Assembly (NCBI RefSeq): GCF_001686985.1
Contig: NZ_CP015318.1
Coordinates: forward strand, 3,036,001-3,100,000
Length of the DNA stretch: 64,000 bases
Origin: Mesorhizobium amorphae CCNWGS0123
Lineage (GTDB): Bacteria > Pseudomonadota > Alphaproteobacteria > Rhizobiales > Rhizobiaceae
Reading direction: 5' to 3'
The notes beneath the pieces are model-generated. The model ran no database searches. It was given only the letters and a program-made list of their open reading frames with translations, and had not been told where the DNA came from. Made by a program: the position numbers and the translations under genes. Below, piece after piece: positions 1 to 9,341 of this stretch; positions within the stretch are counted from its first letter, which is position 1, and each line of letters begins with the position of its first letter.

Positions 1-993
1 CACGCCGATGCCCGAGGCCTCCAGCGCCAGCTCCAGGCGGCCCGACAGGCGTCTCAACTCGGCATAGTTTTTCTGCCTTTCGCCGAACAGCCGCCCGGCC
101 ACCAGGATCGGCAGCACCACCAGCACGCCGGCAAGCGCCATGAGTGCCTGCAAGGTCCGCTCATTCTTCGGCGCTGCTGGCCAGCCGCCCTTGGGAATGG
201 CCGAAATCCGCCAGGAGCCTGAAGGCAGCTGCACTTCGGCCGTCACGGGCTCGCCGGCGATGACGTTGTCGCCGCCAAAGAAACGTTCGCCACCGCCGCC
301 CAGCGCATCCTTGCCGGTCAGCGCGACATCGATGTCGAGTTGGGGGTCGTTGAGGCCGCTCGCCGCGTAGAGCCTCTCGACATCGACTACCGCCGAGACG
401 ATCCCCCAGAAGCGCTCGCCGCCGCCCGCCGTCGGTACGAAGACCGGGATGCGGCCTATGAAGCCGCGTCCGCCTTGCGCCAGGTCGACCGGGCCGGCGA
501 ACACCAGCATGCGTCCGTCGCGCGCCCGAAGCGCTGCCGTGCGTTGCGCCTCGTTCTTGCGGTAATCGAGCCCGATCGCCTTCTCGTTGCCTTCCATCGG
601 GTACATCAGCGAAATGACGAGGTCCGGCGCGCCGGCGATGTTGCGCAATTGCGATTTCTGCTCGAACAGATTGCCGGCGAGCGAGGCAAATCTCTGCTGG
701 CCCATATAGGGCTCAGTGACGATGGCCGATACCAGGCCGCGCACCAGCTGGAGATTGCCGTTTATGTTGCCCTCGAGCTTGGCGCGGATAATGTTGACCT
801 TGGCCAGCACATCGGCGCGCGCCAGTTGATCGGAGACTTGTCTGTTCTGCTGGTCGGCAAACACGGCGCAGATCAGAAGCACGACAAAGGCTATCGCCGC
901 CGGCAAGTTGGCGGCAGAAAAAACGGCCTGTCTCACGCGGCCGAGATTGAATCCCGTTCTGGTCAATTCGACCCGAATACCTTTCCTGGACAA
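1..993 (-). CDS. CHASE-domain membrane sensor, C-terminus beyond window
   Basis: The gene runs off the left edge, so only about 331 N-terminal residues are visible. There is a membrane segment near residues 23-46, an extracytoplasmic region around 55-255 that reads as a CHASE domain (motif LDYRKNEAQR near 143-151), and a second membrane segment near 283-303. The last visible residues (LELALEASGIGV) look like the start of a PAS domain, so the missing part is probably PAS plus GGDEF/EAL or a histidine kinase. The start is uncertain: I chose a TTG at 993, since no ATG or GTG lies in a better place and no strong ribosome binding site is present. The frame is intact throughout. The output domain, and so the signalling role, cannot be known from this window. 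Confidence 0.8.
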   Translation of the reverse strand, partial: MSRKGIRVELTRTGFNLGRVRQAVFSAANLPAAIAFVVLLICAVFADQQNRQVSDQLARADVLAKVNIIRAKLEGNINGNLQLVRGLVSAIVTEPYMGQQRFASLAGNLFEQKSQLRNIAGAPDLVISLMYPMEGNEKAIGLDYRKNEAQRTAALRARDGRMLVFAGPVDLAQGGRGFIGRIPVFVPTAGGGERFWGIVSAVVDVERLYAASGLNDPQLDIDVALTGKDALGGGGERFFGGDNVIAGEPVTAEVQLPSGSWRISAIPKGGWPAAPKNERTLQALMALAGVLVVLPILVAGRLFGERQKNYAELRRLSGRLELALEASGIGV

Positions 994-1307
994 TAGCCCA
1001 TCGGACGAACCTAGTAGAAAGTGCTTAAATTTAACCTTCCAGGCCGGCCGCAAGTTTCAGCATCGGGCCTATCCTGTGATGCCGGCTATACGGAAATATC
1101 TCGCGTACGGGCAAGAAGCACCGGGGCTGCGGAACTTGAGGCGCACGCTGGCGATGCCGGCCTTGCCGATCAGTCGAGCCCGGCGACTCGCAGTTCTCGA
1201 TGTAGCGGGCTCGATCCTTTTCGTGGACGATGGGTGGTATTTCTCGACCCAGTCCACGGACACGGATGGATGCAGGCGATAGGGAGATCGTCGGCAAGTT
1301 GGGTGGC
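994..1307. other. intergenic stretch, no supported gene
   Basis: This lies between the sensor gene and the end of the acyl-CoA synthetase gene. A minus-strand open frame at 1069-1263 (64 codons, GTG start, Lys/Arg-rich) is possible but lacks a ribosome binding site and any recognisable domain. I see no hairpin or promoter motif. Confidence 0.4.
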
Positions 1308-2972
1308 CTAGGCCACTCCCTTCCGCTTTTCCACCTCCGCCTTGCGCAACAAAAACCGCTGGATCTTGCCGCTCGGTGTCTTCGGCAGTTCTACAACGAA
1401 CTCGACCTCGCGCGGATAAGCGTGCGCCGACAGTCGCTTCTTGACATGCTGGGCGATTTCCTCGGCAAGTTCCTCGCTGCCCTTGTAGGCGGGCGCCAGC
1501 ACCACGAAGGCCTTGACGATCTCGGTGCGCTGCGGATCGGGCACGCCGACCGCAGCCGCCTCGTTGACCGCCGGATGCTCGATCAGCGCGCTTTCGACGT
1601 CGAACGGGCCGATGCGATAGCCGGCCGAGGTGATGACGTCGTCGGCCCGGCCAATGAAGGAGACCGAGCCATCCGGCTCGTACTCGACCGTGTCGCCGGT
1701 GCGGTAGTAGCCGCCTGCTATCGCCGGCGTCTCCGCCTGGTGATAGCCGTCGAACCAGCGCAGCGGGGAGTTGTCGATGTCTACGGCGAGAATGCCGGGC
1801 TGGTTGGGGCCGAGCTCGTTTCCCGCCTCGTCGAGCACGACCATGCGGTAGCCCGGCATGGCAAAGCCGGCCGAGCCGGCGCGCACGGTGTGCGTGAGGC
1901 CGTGGTGGTTGTTCACCATCATGCCGTTCTCGGTCTGGCCGTAATGGTCGTGGATGGGCGCGGCGAGATTGGCGTCGAACCAGCGGATCACTTCCGGGTT
2001 GAGCGGCTCGCCGGCGCTGCTCACCACCCGCAGCTTCCCCTTGACCCGGGCGGCCGCTTCCGCGCCCTCGGCCATCAGCAGGCGATAGGCGGTGGGCGAG
2101 CCGGCGAGGCTGGTCACCCCAAGGCGCTCGACGATGTCGTAGGTGCTTTTGGCGTTGAAGGCGCCCTCGTAGAAAGTGGTGGCGATGCCGAGCTGCAAGG
2201 GGCCGGTGATGGCGTAGTAGAGCCCATAGGCCCAGCCGGGATCGGCGATGTTCCAGAACACATCGTCTGGGGTGAGCCCGATCGCGTCGCGCATATAGGC
2301 GCCGAAGGCGAGCAGGGCGTTGAGCGGCACCGGCACGCCTTTCGGGTGCCCAGTCGTGCCGGATGTCGACATCATCATGAACAGGTCGGACCCCTTGCGC
2401 ATCACCGGCGGACAGTCGGGCGAGGCGGCGGCAAGTGCGGCGCGGAAATCGATGTCGCCTTCGGGCAGGGCATCGCCTGCAGCGAGAATGGTCGCGACGC
2501 GCGGATGGTTCTCGACCTCGTTGAGCTTGCCGCGATTGGCCGGGTTGGTCACCACCAGCTTGGCGCCGCTGTAGCCCAGCCGGTGTTCGATGGCCTTCGG
2601 GCCGAAGGCGGTGAACAGCGGCTGGTAGACTGCGCCGACGCGCCAGGTGCCAAGGATCAGCGCCATCAGTTCCGGAATGCGCGGCAGCATGCCGGCAACG
2701 ACGTCGCCCGGACCGACGCCGAGATCCTTCAGCATGGTGCCGACACGGCCCGACATGCCGGCGAGGTCGTCGAAGCTGAATTCACGAAGCTCGCCGCCGG
2801 CGGAAATGGCGCGCAATGCCAGCCGGTTTTGTCCCGTGTAGCGGCCGCAGCATTCGACATAGGCGTTGATGCCGGTTGCGGGGTCGCCGTGGAGCCGGGC
2901 GACTTCATCTTCGAGGCGAAAGTGCGCGACGGCATCTTCATAGCGCGGCAAGCCGGCCCGAGCTTTGGTCAT
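1308..2972 (-). CDS. AMP-binding acyl-CoA synthetase
   Basis: A 554-residue member of the adenylate-forming ligase family, which activates a carboxylic acid with ATP and CoA by way of an acyl-AMP. Visible motifs are the P-loop-like STSGTTGHPKG, the core YRTGDTVEYEPDGSVSFIGR ending at the hinge, the GYRIGPFDVE stretch, and the C-terminal catalytic Lys in PKTPSGKIQR. The length is typical. The ATG at 2972 is preceded by a GGGAGGATATC ribosome binding site, better than upstream alternatives. The overall pattern resembles medium-chain or acetyl/propionyl-type synthetases, but the acyl substrate cannot be fixed from sequence alone. It is transcribed away from the serine hydrolase at 3135, so the two genes share a short divergent promoter region. 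Confidence 0.9.
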   Translation of the reverse strand: MTKARAGLPRYEDAVAHFRLEDEVARLHGDPATGINAYVECCGRYTGQNRLALRAISAGGELREFSFDDLAGMSGRVGTMLKDLGVGPGDVVAGMLPRIPELMALILGTWRVGAVYQPLFTAFGPKAIEHRLGYSGAKLVVTNPANRGKLNEVENHPRVATILAAGDALPEGDIDFRAALAAASPDCPPVMRKGSDLFMMMSTSGTTGHPKGVPVPLNALLAFGAYMRDAIGLTPDDVFWNIADPGWAYGLYYAITGPLQLGIATTFYEGAFNAKSTYDIVERLGVTSLAGSPTAYRLLMAEGAEAAARVKGKLRVVSSAGEPLNPEVIRWFDANLAAPIHDHYGQTENGMMVNNHHGLTHTVRAGSAGFAMPGYRMVVLDEAGNELGPNQPGILAVDIDNSPLRWFDGYHQAETPAIAGGYYRTGDTVEYEPDGSVSFIGRADDVITSAGYRIGPFDVESALIEHPAVNEAAAVGVPDPQRTEIVKAFVVLAPAYKGSEELAEEIAQHVKKRLSAHAYPREVEFVVELPKTPSGKIQRFLLRKAEVEKRKGVA

Positions 2973-3134
2973 GATATCCTCCCTCGGTGGCGTCCCTAAG
3001 GGACCGCCGCTGTAAGATTGCCCGAAATCGTGGCGGTGGTCGATTGCGGCGATAGTCGATTGCCGGGCAAGCATTGGCCTCGCCCGCGCCGGCCTGTACT
3101 ATGGCCAGGTGAATGCAGGGGAGGAGGCTCGATC

Positions 3135-4694
3135 GTGCGGCTGGATCGGAATCTCTGCCATTGGCGCATCTGGGCCTTCATCGCCTTCATGGCGTTCTGG
3201 CCGCGTGCGGCATCGGCCGACGACATCACGCCCGAACGCATCGCGGCTGCCCTGTCGAAGCTCGAAGCGCTGGCCGAAGCCGCCGTCGCCGACGGTACCG
3301 TGCCCGGTCTCGCTATCGGCGTCGTGCACGATGACGAAGTGATCTTCCTCAAGGGTTTCGGGCATCGCGAGGCCGGCAAGCCTGAGGCCGTCGACGCCGA
3401 CACCGTGTTCCAGATCGCCTCACTCTCCAAACCGGTCTCCGCCACCGTCGTGGCGGCGCTGGTCAGCGACGGGATCGTGTCCTGGGATTCGGAGATCGCC
3501 GACCTCGATCCGGCCTTCCGGCTGGCCGATCCCTATCCGACCAGCCAACTCACCATCCGTGACCTCTTCGCGCATCGCAGCGGGCTTCCCGGCACTGCCG
3601 GAGACGACCTCGAGGACATTGGCTACGACCGCGCCGAGATCCTGCATCGGCTGCGGTTCGTGCCGCCATCGTCGAGCTTTCGTGCCGGCTACTCCTACAG
3701 CAATTTCGGACTGACCGAGGGTGCTGTTGCCGCAGCGAAGCCGACGGGAAAATCCTGGGAGGAGGTCGCCGAGGAAAAACTTTACCGGCCGCTTGGCATG
3801 GCCTCGACCAGCTCCCGCCATTCCGACTTTGTCAAGCACGCCAATCGCGCCGCGCTGCACGTGCCGGTCAATGGCGCCTGGGCGGCGAAGATCAAGCGCG
3901 ATCCGGACGCGCAGGCGCCGGCGGGCGGTGTCAGTTCCACGGCACGCGATCTCTCGCAATGGGTGCGCCTCATAACCGGCAACGGGGTCTATGCCGGCAA
4001 GACGCTGATTGCCGCCGATGCGCTGGCGCAGACGCATGTGCCGCTGATGACGCGCGGCAAGAACCCGGTCTCCGGCGGCGAGTCCTTCTACGGCCTCGGC
4101 TGGAATGTCGAATTCGGCCGGCACGGTCCTAGCTGGGGCCATGCCGGCGCCTTCAGCGTCGGCGCGCGCACCCTCGTGACAGTCTTCCCGAAGGAGAAGC
4201 TTGGCATCGTCATCATCGCCAATGCCTTTCCGACAGGCGTGCCGGAGGGGCTATCCGACAGTTTTGCCGACCTCGTCTTCGACGGAACGGTCGAGAAGGA
4301 TTGGATCAAGGCATGGGACGGCATCTATGCCGGCCTCTTCGGTCCGGCGGTCGAGGCGGCCAAGGCCGCCTATGCCGCGCCACCGTCCCCGGCAAGGCCG
4401 GCCGGGCCGGCCGGTGCCTATGCCGGACGCTACGCCAACGACTTCATCGGCGATGCGGTCGTGTCGAGTGCGGGAGACGGCCTTGTGCTCAAGGTCGGCC
4501 CGGCTGGCGCCCGGTCCTATTCGCTGACGCATTTCGACGGCGACCTGTTCTTGACCTTTCCCGATGCCGAGACACCGGACAGGCCAACGGGCGTCAACTT
4601 CGTCGTCGGCCCGGACGGCAAGGCGTCGGCCATGACGATAGAGTTTCTCGACGACAATCATCTCGGCACGCTGCGGCGCGTCGGCGACCGGTAG
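3135..4694 (+). CDS. class C beta-lactamase-like serine hydrolase, exported
   Basis: A 519-residue protein of the beta-lactamase/penicillin-binding family (serine hydrolase, AmpC fold). The N-terminus has a hydrophobic signal segment ending around ASA-DD (residues 10-29). The catalytic SxxK is SLSK at residues 96-99, the YxN motif lies in GYSYSNFG, and an HAG triad replaces the KTG motif, as is common in esterase/peptidase-like members. A C-terminal extension of over 100 residues, rich in Pro/Ala at its start, follows the catalytic domain. The GTG at 3135 is preceded by GAGGAGGCTC; longer upstream starts would lose the signal peptide. Probably an esterase or D-aminopeptidase-like enzyme in the periplasm; true beta-lactam hydrolysis is not shown. 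Confidence 0.85.
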   Translation: MRLDRNLCHWRIWAFIAFMAFWPRAASADDITPERIAAALSKLEALAEAAVADGTVPGLAIGVVHDDEVIFLKGFGHREAGKPEAVDADTVFQIASLSKPVSATVVAALVSDGIVSWDSEIADLDPAFRLADPYPTSQLTIRDLFAHRSGLPGTAGDDLEDIGYDRAEILHRLRFVPPSSSFRAGYSYSNFGLTEGAVAAAKPTGKSWEEVAEEKLYRPLGMASTSSRHSDFVKHANRAALHVPVNGAWAAKIKRDPDAQAPAGGVSSTARDLSQWVRLITGNGVYAGKTLIAADALAQTHVPLMTRGKNPVSGGESFYGLGWNVEFGRHGPSWGHAGAFSVGARTLVTVFPKEKLGIVIIANAFPTGVPEGLSDSFADLVFDGTVEKDWIKAWDGIYAGLFGPAVEAAKAAYAAPPSPARPAGPAGAYAGRYANDFIGDAVVSSAGDGLVLKVGPAGARSYSLTHFDGDLFLTFPDAETPDRPTGVNFVVGPDGKASAMTIEFLDDNHLGTLRRVGDR

Positions 4695-4791
4695 ACAGTG
4701 GACATGCCGGCGCAAGCGTTGAAGCCGAGCTTTTATCCAGCTAGTGCCGACCGCTTCGACGCGACGGGCGCGCCAAGAGCCGTATCTGACT

Positions 4792-5079
4792 CTACGTTCC
4801 CTTCACGATTCTCGGTTTGGTCGGTCGACGGGACTGAGCCGCGCTCTCGAGGGCCAAGGCCAACCGCTTCTCGTCTTCGATGGCGCGGTCGACTGCCTCG
4901 ATTTCCTCCTGGAGCGCCTTCAGCTCGGCTCCGTAGCTGGAGCCGTCGCTGTCCCCGATCTGAAAGCCACTTGCCCGCATTGCGTCGCGAGTATGGTGCA
5001 CGTTGCGGACACCCTCGCGTCGAGTCGCGACCAGGATTTCCCTGAACTCTCCAAGACGTTCAACGTGATTGCGAGTCAT
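4792..5079 (-). CDS. hypothetical small protein with acidic helix
   Basis: A 95-residue frame starting at ATG 5079 with GGAG about nine bases upstream. The C-terminal half is a predicted charged helix (AELKALQEEIEAVDRAIEDE), short coiled-coil-like. No signal peptide or known domain is visible. It may be a rhizobial orphan; coding status is moderately supported by the ribosome binding site and helix only. Confidence 0.45.
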   Translation of the reverse strand: MTRNHVERLGEFREILVATRREGVRNVHHTRDAMRASGFQIGDSDGSSYGAELKALQEEIEAVDRAIEDEKRLALALESAAQSRRPTKPRIVKGT

Positions 5080-5415
5080 TGCGTTCTCCTATCTCGTCGT
5101 CATCGTCGCCGTCGGCGATTCAGCACGGCTTACGGCGCAGAAGGTGACTACAGCAGATACTCTCGACAAAGCATGAGTGCGGAAGTTCAAATTTGAACGT
5201 CTTGCAATAACGTGGAGCGCGGCAGCGGGAAATTGGCTGCGGAATCGTACGGTGAAGGTCCCATGATGTTTCTCCTTTGCCACCACGGCCGGAAGGAAAC
5301 GGATGGATCGCAGAGCTCGCTTCCGGGTGGCCGGAACCGGGACGGCAGCGTCTGGCTTCCTGTGTAGTGAACGCGAACGTCCGTTCAGGGCAGCGAGCGA
5401 CGCGCAGTATTTACC
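5080..5415. other. intergenic stretch with a 14-base palindrome
   Basis: No confident gene. A perfect 14-base palindrome, GTTCAAATTTGAAC, lies at 5185-5198. A 25-codon minus-strand frame (5264 to 5187) has a good AAAGGAG site upstream but no recognisable sequence. Further on, GAACGTCCGTTC near 5379-5390 is another short dyad. No promoter was recognised. Confidence 0.35.
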
Positions 5416-5748
5416 TTAACGTGAGGGCAGTAGAGAGATCTTGACCCGAGGTGCGAAAAAGCACCGCAAATACAGCTGATTGGTTATGACGTAGGTATTC
5501 TCGCAGATGTGGTATTGGCCGTCTGGGGAATCCTGCACGCGATCCTTCGGGATGATGAAATTATGCGGCAAGTAAATGTAGCCGCCATCAATTCTGGACC
5601 GTACCGAAGAGCTAGGTATGGCGCGGCAATCGGATCCGCCGCAGCACTTGAATTTCGTCAGTGGGTCAATCCTGTCTTCGTACCAATCATGGGCGTTGGC
5701 GCCTGTTGCCGCGGCGATGCACATTGCCGTGAAGATGAACCTCCGCAT
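5416..5748 (-). CDS. secreted Cys-containing hypothetical protein
   Basis: A 110-residue protein with a signal peptide (MRRFIFTAMCIAAATGANA, cleavage before HDWYE) and a short Cys motif, FKCCGGSDCRA, plus two further Cys near the C-terminus. This resembles small HDWY...CC..DC periplasmic proteins seen in rhizobia and Bradyrhizobium; the function is unknown. I chose the ATG at 5748 because it places the signal peptide at the N-terminus; the frame remains open further upstream but that extension has no protein-like features. Disulfide formation or metal binding are both possible. Confidence 0.7.
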   Translation of the reverse strand: MRRFIFTAMCIAAATGANAHDWYEDRIDPLTKFKCCGGSDCRAIPSSSVRSRIDGGYIYLPHNFIIPKDRVQDSPDGQYHICENTYVITNQLYLRCFFAPRVKISLLPSR

Positions 5749-5980
5749 GGCGTTCCTCAGGTGTCGGCAGGCGCTGCTGGTTCGAGCGTCTATGTATATT
5801 AGCCTTCCACTAAAAATACCATTGGTCTGCGAATGACCGGGCCGTACGACCGACATTGGGTCGCCTACCAAATGGCGCTTTCTTATTTGCGCCAGGCCGC
5901 CCGCTGCACTCAGTTCCACCGACAGGAAACCTTTTGTGTGAGTTGACCGTTGGTAGCTGCAAAACCGAGGAGAAGGCTGA

Positions 5981-6346
5981 ATGGCATCCGTCCGATACAT
6001 CGTTGCGGACGTCAACGAGGCGGTCGCGTTCTATCGAGACAATCTCGATTTCAAGATCGAAAAGCACAATCCGGGCAAGTTCGCCGCGCTGCTGCGCGAC
6101 GACCTGACACTGTATCTCAGCGCCCCAGGTGCGGGGAGCGGTGGTCAGGCGGGCGGCGATCCGAAGCCGGGCGGGTGGAACCGATTTATGATCGTTACGA
6201 ACGAGATCGATCTCCTCATTGAGCGGTTGCGCGGGGCTGATGCACGATTCCGCGGCGAAATCAGCGACGGCGGTGCTGGCCGCGCCATCTTGCTCGAAGA
6301 TCCATCGGGCAACGTCATCGAGCTATTCGAGTTCAAGAAGGACTGA
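5981..6346 (+). CDS. VOC-family (glyoxalase/bleomycin-resistance fold) protein
   Basis: A 121-residue single-domain protein of the vicinal oxygen chelate superfamily. The N-terminus MASVRYIVADVNEAVAFYRD and the C-terminus ILLEDPSGNVIELFEF match the two beta-alpha-beta-beta-beta halves of the fold, with the Glu in VIELFE a usual metal ligand. A GAGGAGAAGG ribosome binding site precedes the ATG. VOC proteins range from glyoxalases to dioxygenases and antibiotic-binding proteins, so the substrate is unknown. Confidence 0.85.
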   Translation: MASVRYIVADVNEAVAFYRDNLDFKIEKHNPGKFAALLRDDLTLYLSAPGAGSGGQAGGDPKPGGWNRFMIVTNEIDLLIERLRGADARFRGEISDGGAGRAILLEDPSGNVIELFEFKKD

Positions 6347-6416
6347 GCCTGACGCAGAGCTGACTGCGGCGGGCTGTTGGTTTTGATAAGGCGGTGGGTT
6401 CGCCGACGGCTCGTTC

Positions 6417-7352
6417 TCAGTTCGCCTGGCCGTAATGGAGCAGTTTGAAGCAGTCGTCGCTTCCCGACTTCGACTGCGTCAGCAAGGGCTTCGCGCGGTC
6501 GATCCATTCCTGGTGCGATCTGGCATCGGCTTCGATCGCATCGGCCGGTGCAAGGGCGACGAAGCCGCGCCCCTTGCTGAACAGCCAGCACGCGCGGCCG
6601 AGATGTCTCCTGCTGCTGAGGCGCAGCAGGTCGGCATCGTAGAAGATATCCAGCACCTCCTGCTTGATCTTGCGCTCCTTTTCAGGATTGGCGACCGCCG
6701 CCTCGACCGGCTCGCCGCCGATCGCGTCCAGCAAATCCTTGTAGTCGAGGGCGAGCTGGGTGGTGGCATATTTGATGTCGTTCTCGTCGCGCACGATGTT
6801 GAACCACAGCGTCGGGTCGAGCTCGTTGACGACGAACGAGGTTTCGAAATCGCGGGATAGATTGAGGACCTCGAACGCCTGGACATCGACGTCGCGTTCG
6901 ACCAGAAGGATCTCGGCGACCTGCTTGCCGAGTTCCGCCCCTTGGGCGCTGACCGCGGCGTTGGTTCCACCAAGGTCCGGACTGACATAGGGCCCGCCTT
7001 GATCCAGCAGCGCGTCGAATTCGCCGAGCGATGCGACGACAGGGGTGCCGCGGGCAATGCGCGCCGCCAGTTTGGCCATCACCTGCTGCAGCTCCGTCTC
7101 GCGTCTTTTCTGGTCCTGATAGTTCTGCTGGAAGAAGAAGATGAACAGGGACACGCCGATGCCGATCAGGATCACGCCGAGCTGCGAAAAGATGTTGCGA
7201 TAGTATTCCAGCAGCTTTTCGCGATGGCGCACGTCGTCGCGCACGCTGTGCGCGACGCGAAGATTGACGATCAGCGAAAGGATCAGCAGCCCGGCACCGA
7301 CCAGGATGAGGCCGCCGATGAGGAGGTAGCCATGGCCCGTGCCGAAATCCAT
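6417..7352 (-). CDS. two-helix membrane protein, function unknown
   Basis: A 311-residue protein with two membrane segments (about residues 10-31, rich in Leu/Ile/Gly, and 57-75, LGVILIGIGVSLFIFFF), followed by a largely soluble, charged region of over 200 residues that begins with a helical stretch (QKRRETELQQVMAKLAARI). No enzyme motif is visible. The ATG at 7352 is the first in frame. Only a weak ribosome binding site is seen. It stands alone between a VOC gene and a regulator, so context gives no function. Confidence 0.7.
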   Translation of the reverse strand: MDFGTGHGYLLIGGLILVGAGLLILSLIVNLRVAHSVRDDVRHREKLLEYYRNIFSQLGVILIGIGVSLFIFFFQQNYQDQKRRETELQQVMAKLAARIARGTPVVASLGEFDALLDQGGPYVSPDLGGTNAAVSAQGAELGKQVAEILLVERDVDVQAFEVLNLSRDFETSFVVNELDPTLWFNIVRDENDIKYATTQLALDYKDLLDAIGGEPVEAAVANPEKERKIKQEVLDIFYDADLLRLSSRRHLGRACWLFSKGRGFVALAPADAIEADARSHQEWIDRAKPLLTQSKSGSDDCFKLLHYGQAN

Positions 7353-7564
7353 TCGCCCGCCCTGAACCCCAGGCTGCGCAGATTAATGCCATTTTGCTGA
7401 AATACCTATGGGTTCGTAGAGCATCGCAGCGCTCGGCAGGGAAACGTCGCTTCTCGATGACGAAGGATTTTGCCGACATGCCGCAGTTCGATCGGGAGCC
7501 TGGGCCGGCGCGCCCTGCGAGAAGCTGCATTTCCAATGCGAAAACGACCACCCGCCGGCGCGGC

Positions 7565-9088
7565 CTAGGATTGCTGCTCATACGCAGCAAGTGCCTTGGC
7601 GACGCCGGCAACGAGATGTTCGACATCGCTCGCATGTTCGAAGGCGACCCCGGTTTGCGCAAACGCCAGCGGCGAATAGTCAGGCGCTATCCGCTTGACC
7701 TCCGCCATGATGCGCTGAGCTTCCTTCAGGTCTCCGAGTTGCGCGTGGCACCCCGCCAGCCTTGTCAGTCGCCAGGGGGTCTTCGAGGGGACCTTGGACA
7801 TGCTGACAAGCGCGGCCTTGTAATCTCCAACGGAGTATTGCGCGATGGCGCGATCATAGTGGTACCAATCCGGATGGATCGGGTTGATCCGTATCGCACT
7901 GTCAAGCGCCGCGAGTGCTTCGAGAGGCCTGCCTCTCATCGTGAGCAAGAACCCCATTTGCGCAATCGTATCGGCGTCATACGGATTGAGGTCGAGCGCG
8001 CGTTGAAGGTGATGTTCGGCCGCGTCGAACCGACGGGCGGAGATGAAAGCCTGGGCGAGTACGCGATGACAGCGTGGCTCTTCCGGCGCCAGGGTCACCG
8101 CACACTCCGCGCGGTCGATCACCGAACCAAGCAACGCCGGGGATGCCTCGGCATAGCCACCGATAATAAGGTCAGCGAGCGCGATGTAGGAATGCGCCAA
8201 GGCATAGGTCGGGTCCTTTTCGACCGCAGCCTGGAAGAAACCGCGCGCAGCCTGATTGTCATCATCACCATAACCGCGCAGCCGGGCCAGTCCACGCAGG
8301 AGAAGCTCGTATGCGGCCAGGCTTTCGGGAGGCTTTGGGCTTGCCTGCTTGAGATCTGCATCGTCGAGCCGAGCGACCAGCCGGTTCACCACACGGCGGG
8401 CGATTTCTTCCTGCATGTCGAAGACCTGGCCGCCAGACGCGGAAAAGGTATCGCTCCAGAGGACTCCACCCGTCGAGGCAGTAATGAGACTGACAGTGAC
8501 CCGCATGCCGTCTGCCCGGGTCGTCGCCCTGCCGCGGACCAGGTAGGTTGCGCCAAGGCTGTCGCCAACGGCACGCCAATCGGACGCGGAATCCGAGACA
8601 AAGGCAAATCCGGAATTGCGCGCCAGCACGACGACCGTTCCGAAGCGAGCCAACGCATTGACAATGTCCTCGGCGAAACCGTCGACCAAGGGGGTGTCTT
8701 CCGGCGCACCCTCATTGCTGAAACGCAGCACAGCAACACTCGGCTGTCCGGAGCGCACTTGCTTTGGCGCGTCGGGAGGAGAGAAGACGTAGCCGCGCTT
8801 GGCGACCGTGCGGATAATGGTTTGGCTTTCGTCCTGCAGCGCCTTTCGCAACTCCCTGACCGCCTGCGTCAGGGAGTCCTCGGTCACAAAGACGTCGGGC
8901 CACACCGCTGACATCAATTCAGACTTGGTCGCGACACGCCCGACATTCCTGCTGAGGTAGGCCAACAGGTCAAACGCCTTGGAGCGCAGAGCAACAGGTT
9001 TCCCGTCGCACAAAAGCAGCCCGCGGGCAAGATCAAGCTCGCAACTGCCAAGTGCCAGTGGTACGTGCCCTGGGTTTTCTCGCGACAT
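7565..9088 (-). CDS. winged-helix regulator with TPR repeats (CadC/OmpR-type DNA-binding domain)
   Basis: About 507 residues. The N-terminal 100 residues form an OmpR/PhoB-type winged helix (ALRSKAFDLLAYLSRN, TEDSLTQAVRELRKAL, IIRTVAKRGYVF). A TolB-like segment follows (PSVAVLRFSNEG... GFAEDIVNALARFG), and the C-terminal half holds tetratricopeptide repeats (AHSYIALADLI, AEHHLQRALDLNPYDA, LEALAALDSAIRINP). This architecture is common in rhizobial regulators often annotated as adenylate-cyclase-like. No membrane segment is evident. I chose ATG 9088; an in-frame TTG at 9139 would add 17 residues. Targets are unknown. Confidence 0.85.
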   Translation of the reverse strand: MSRENPGHVPLALGSCELDLARGLLLCDGKPVALRSKAFDLLAYLSRNVGRVATKSELMSAVWPDVFVTEDSLTQAVRELRKALQDESQTIIRTVAKRGYVFSPPDAPKQVRSGQPSVAVLRFSNEGAPEDTPLVDGFAEDIVNALARFGTVVVLARNSGFAFVSDSASDWRAVGDSLGATYLVRGRATTRADGMRVTVSLITASTGGVLWSDTFSASGGQVFDMQEEIARRVVNRLVARLDDADLKQASPKPPESLAAYELLLRGLARLRGYGDDDNQAARGFFQAAVEKDPTYALAHSYIALADLIIGGYAEASPALLGSVIDRAECAVTLAPEEPRCHRVLAQAFISARRFDAAEHHLQRALDLNPYDADTIAQMGFLLTMRGRPLEALAALDSAIRINPIHPDWYHYDRAIAQYSVGDYKAALVSMSKVPSKTPWRLTRLAGCHAQLGDLKEAQRIMAEVKRIAPDYSPLAFAQTGVAFEHASDVEHLVAGVAKALAAYEQQS

Positions 9089-9341
9089 TGAATGCCGATC
9101 TGACCAGCTCGACCAAACGCTGCCTGATTGGGGTCTCAATCGGCGCGGACGTCAAGGGATCAGGAGAATTTGATCCGACTTCACCTTGGCTGGAAGCCAT
9201 GCGCCTCTCTACGGCTATGATCTCCAGCATTTCGAACATTGTTCCAGGCATGGGCGCACAAGGGGACCCAGCCATGACGGTGGATGCAAATTCCAGGAGT
9301 TCCTGCCGGGCGGCTTGGCGCGTGTTCTCATTCGGTGACAT
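9033..9341 (-). CDS. possible small hypothetical protein overlapping the regulator start
   Basis: A 102-codon frame from ATG 9341 (MSPNENTRQAARQELLEF...) with GAGGTC about ten bases upstream. It overlaps the first 56 bases of the regulator gene in another frame of the same strand. The composition looks protein-like (charged helices, few rare residues), but no domain is recognised. The region could instead be the regulator's leader. Confidence 0.35.
   Translation of the reverse strand: MSPNENTRQAARQELLEFASTVMAGSPCAPMPGTMFEMLEIIAVERRMASSQGEVGSNSPDPLTSAPIETPIRQRLVELVRSAFNVARKPRARTTGTWQLRA

Noticed and set aside
1069..1263. 64-codon minus-strand frame with GTG start
   Set aside because: No ribosome binding site or known domain; left as an intergenic remark.
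1230..2999. 589-codon frame antisense to the acyl-CoA synthetase
   Set aside because: No recognisable domain, and the opposite strand carries all ligase motifs in order.
5330..5354. GGAAC near 5334, upstream of the VOC gene
   Set aside because: No GTT at the right distance and no gene start within a plausible leader.
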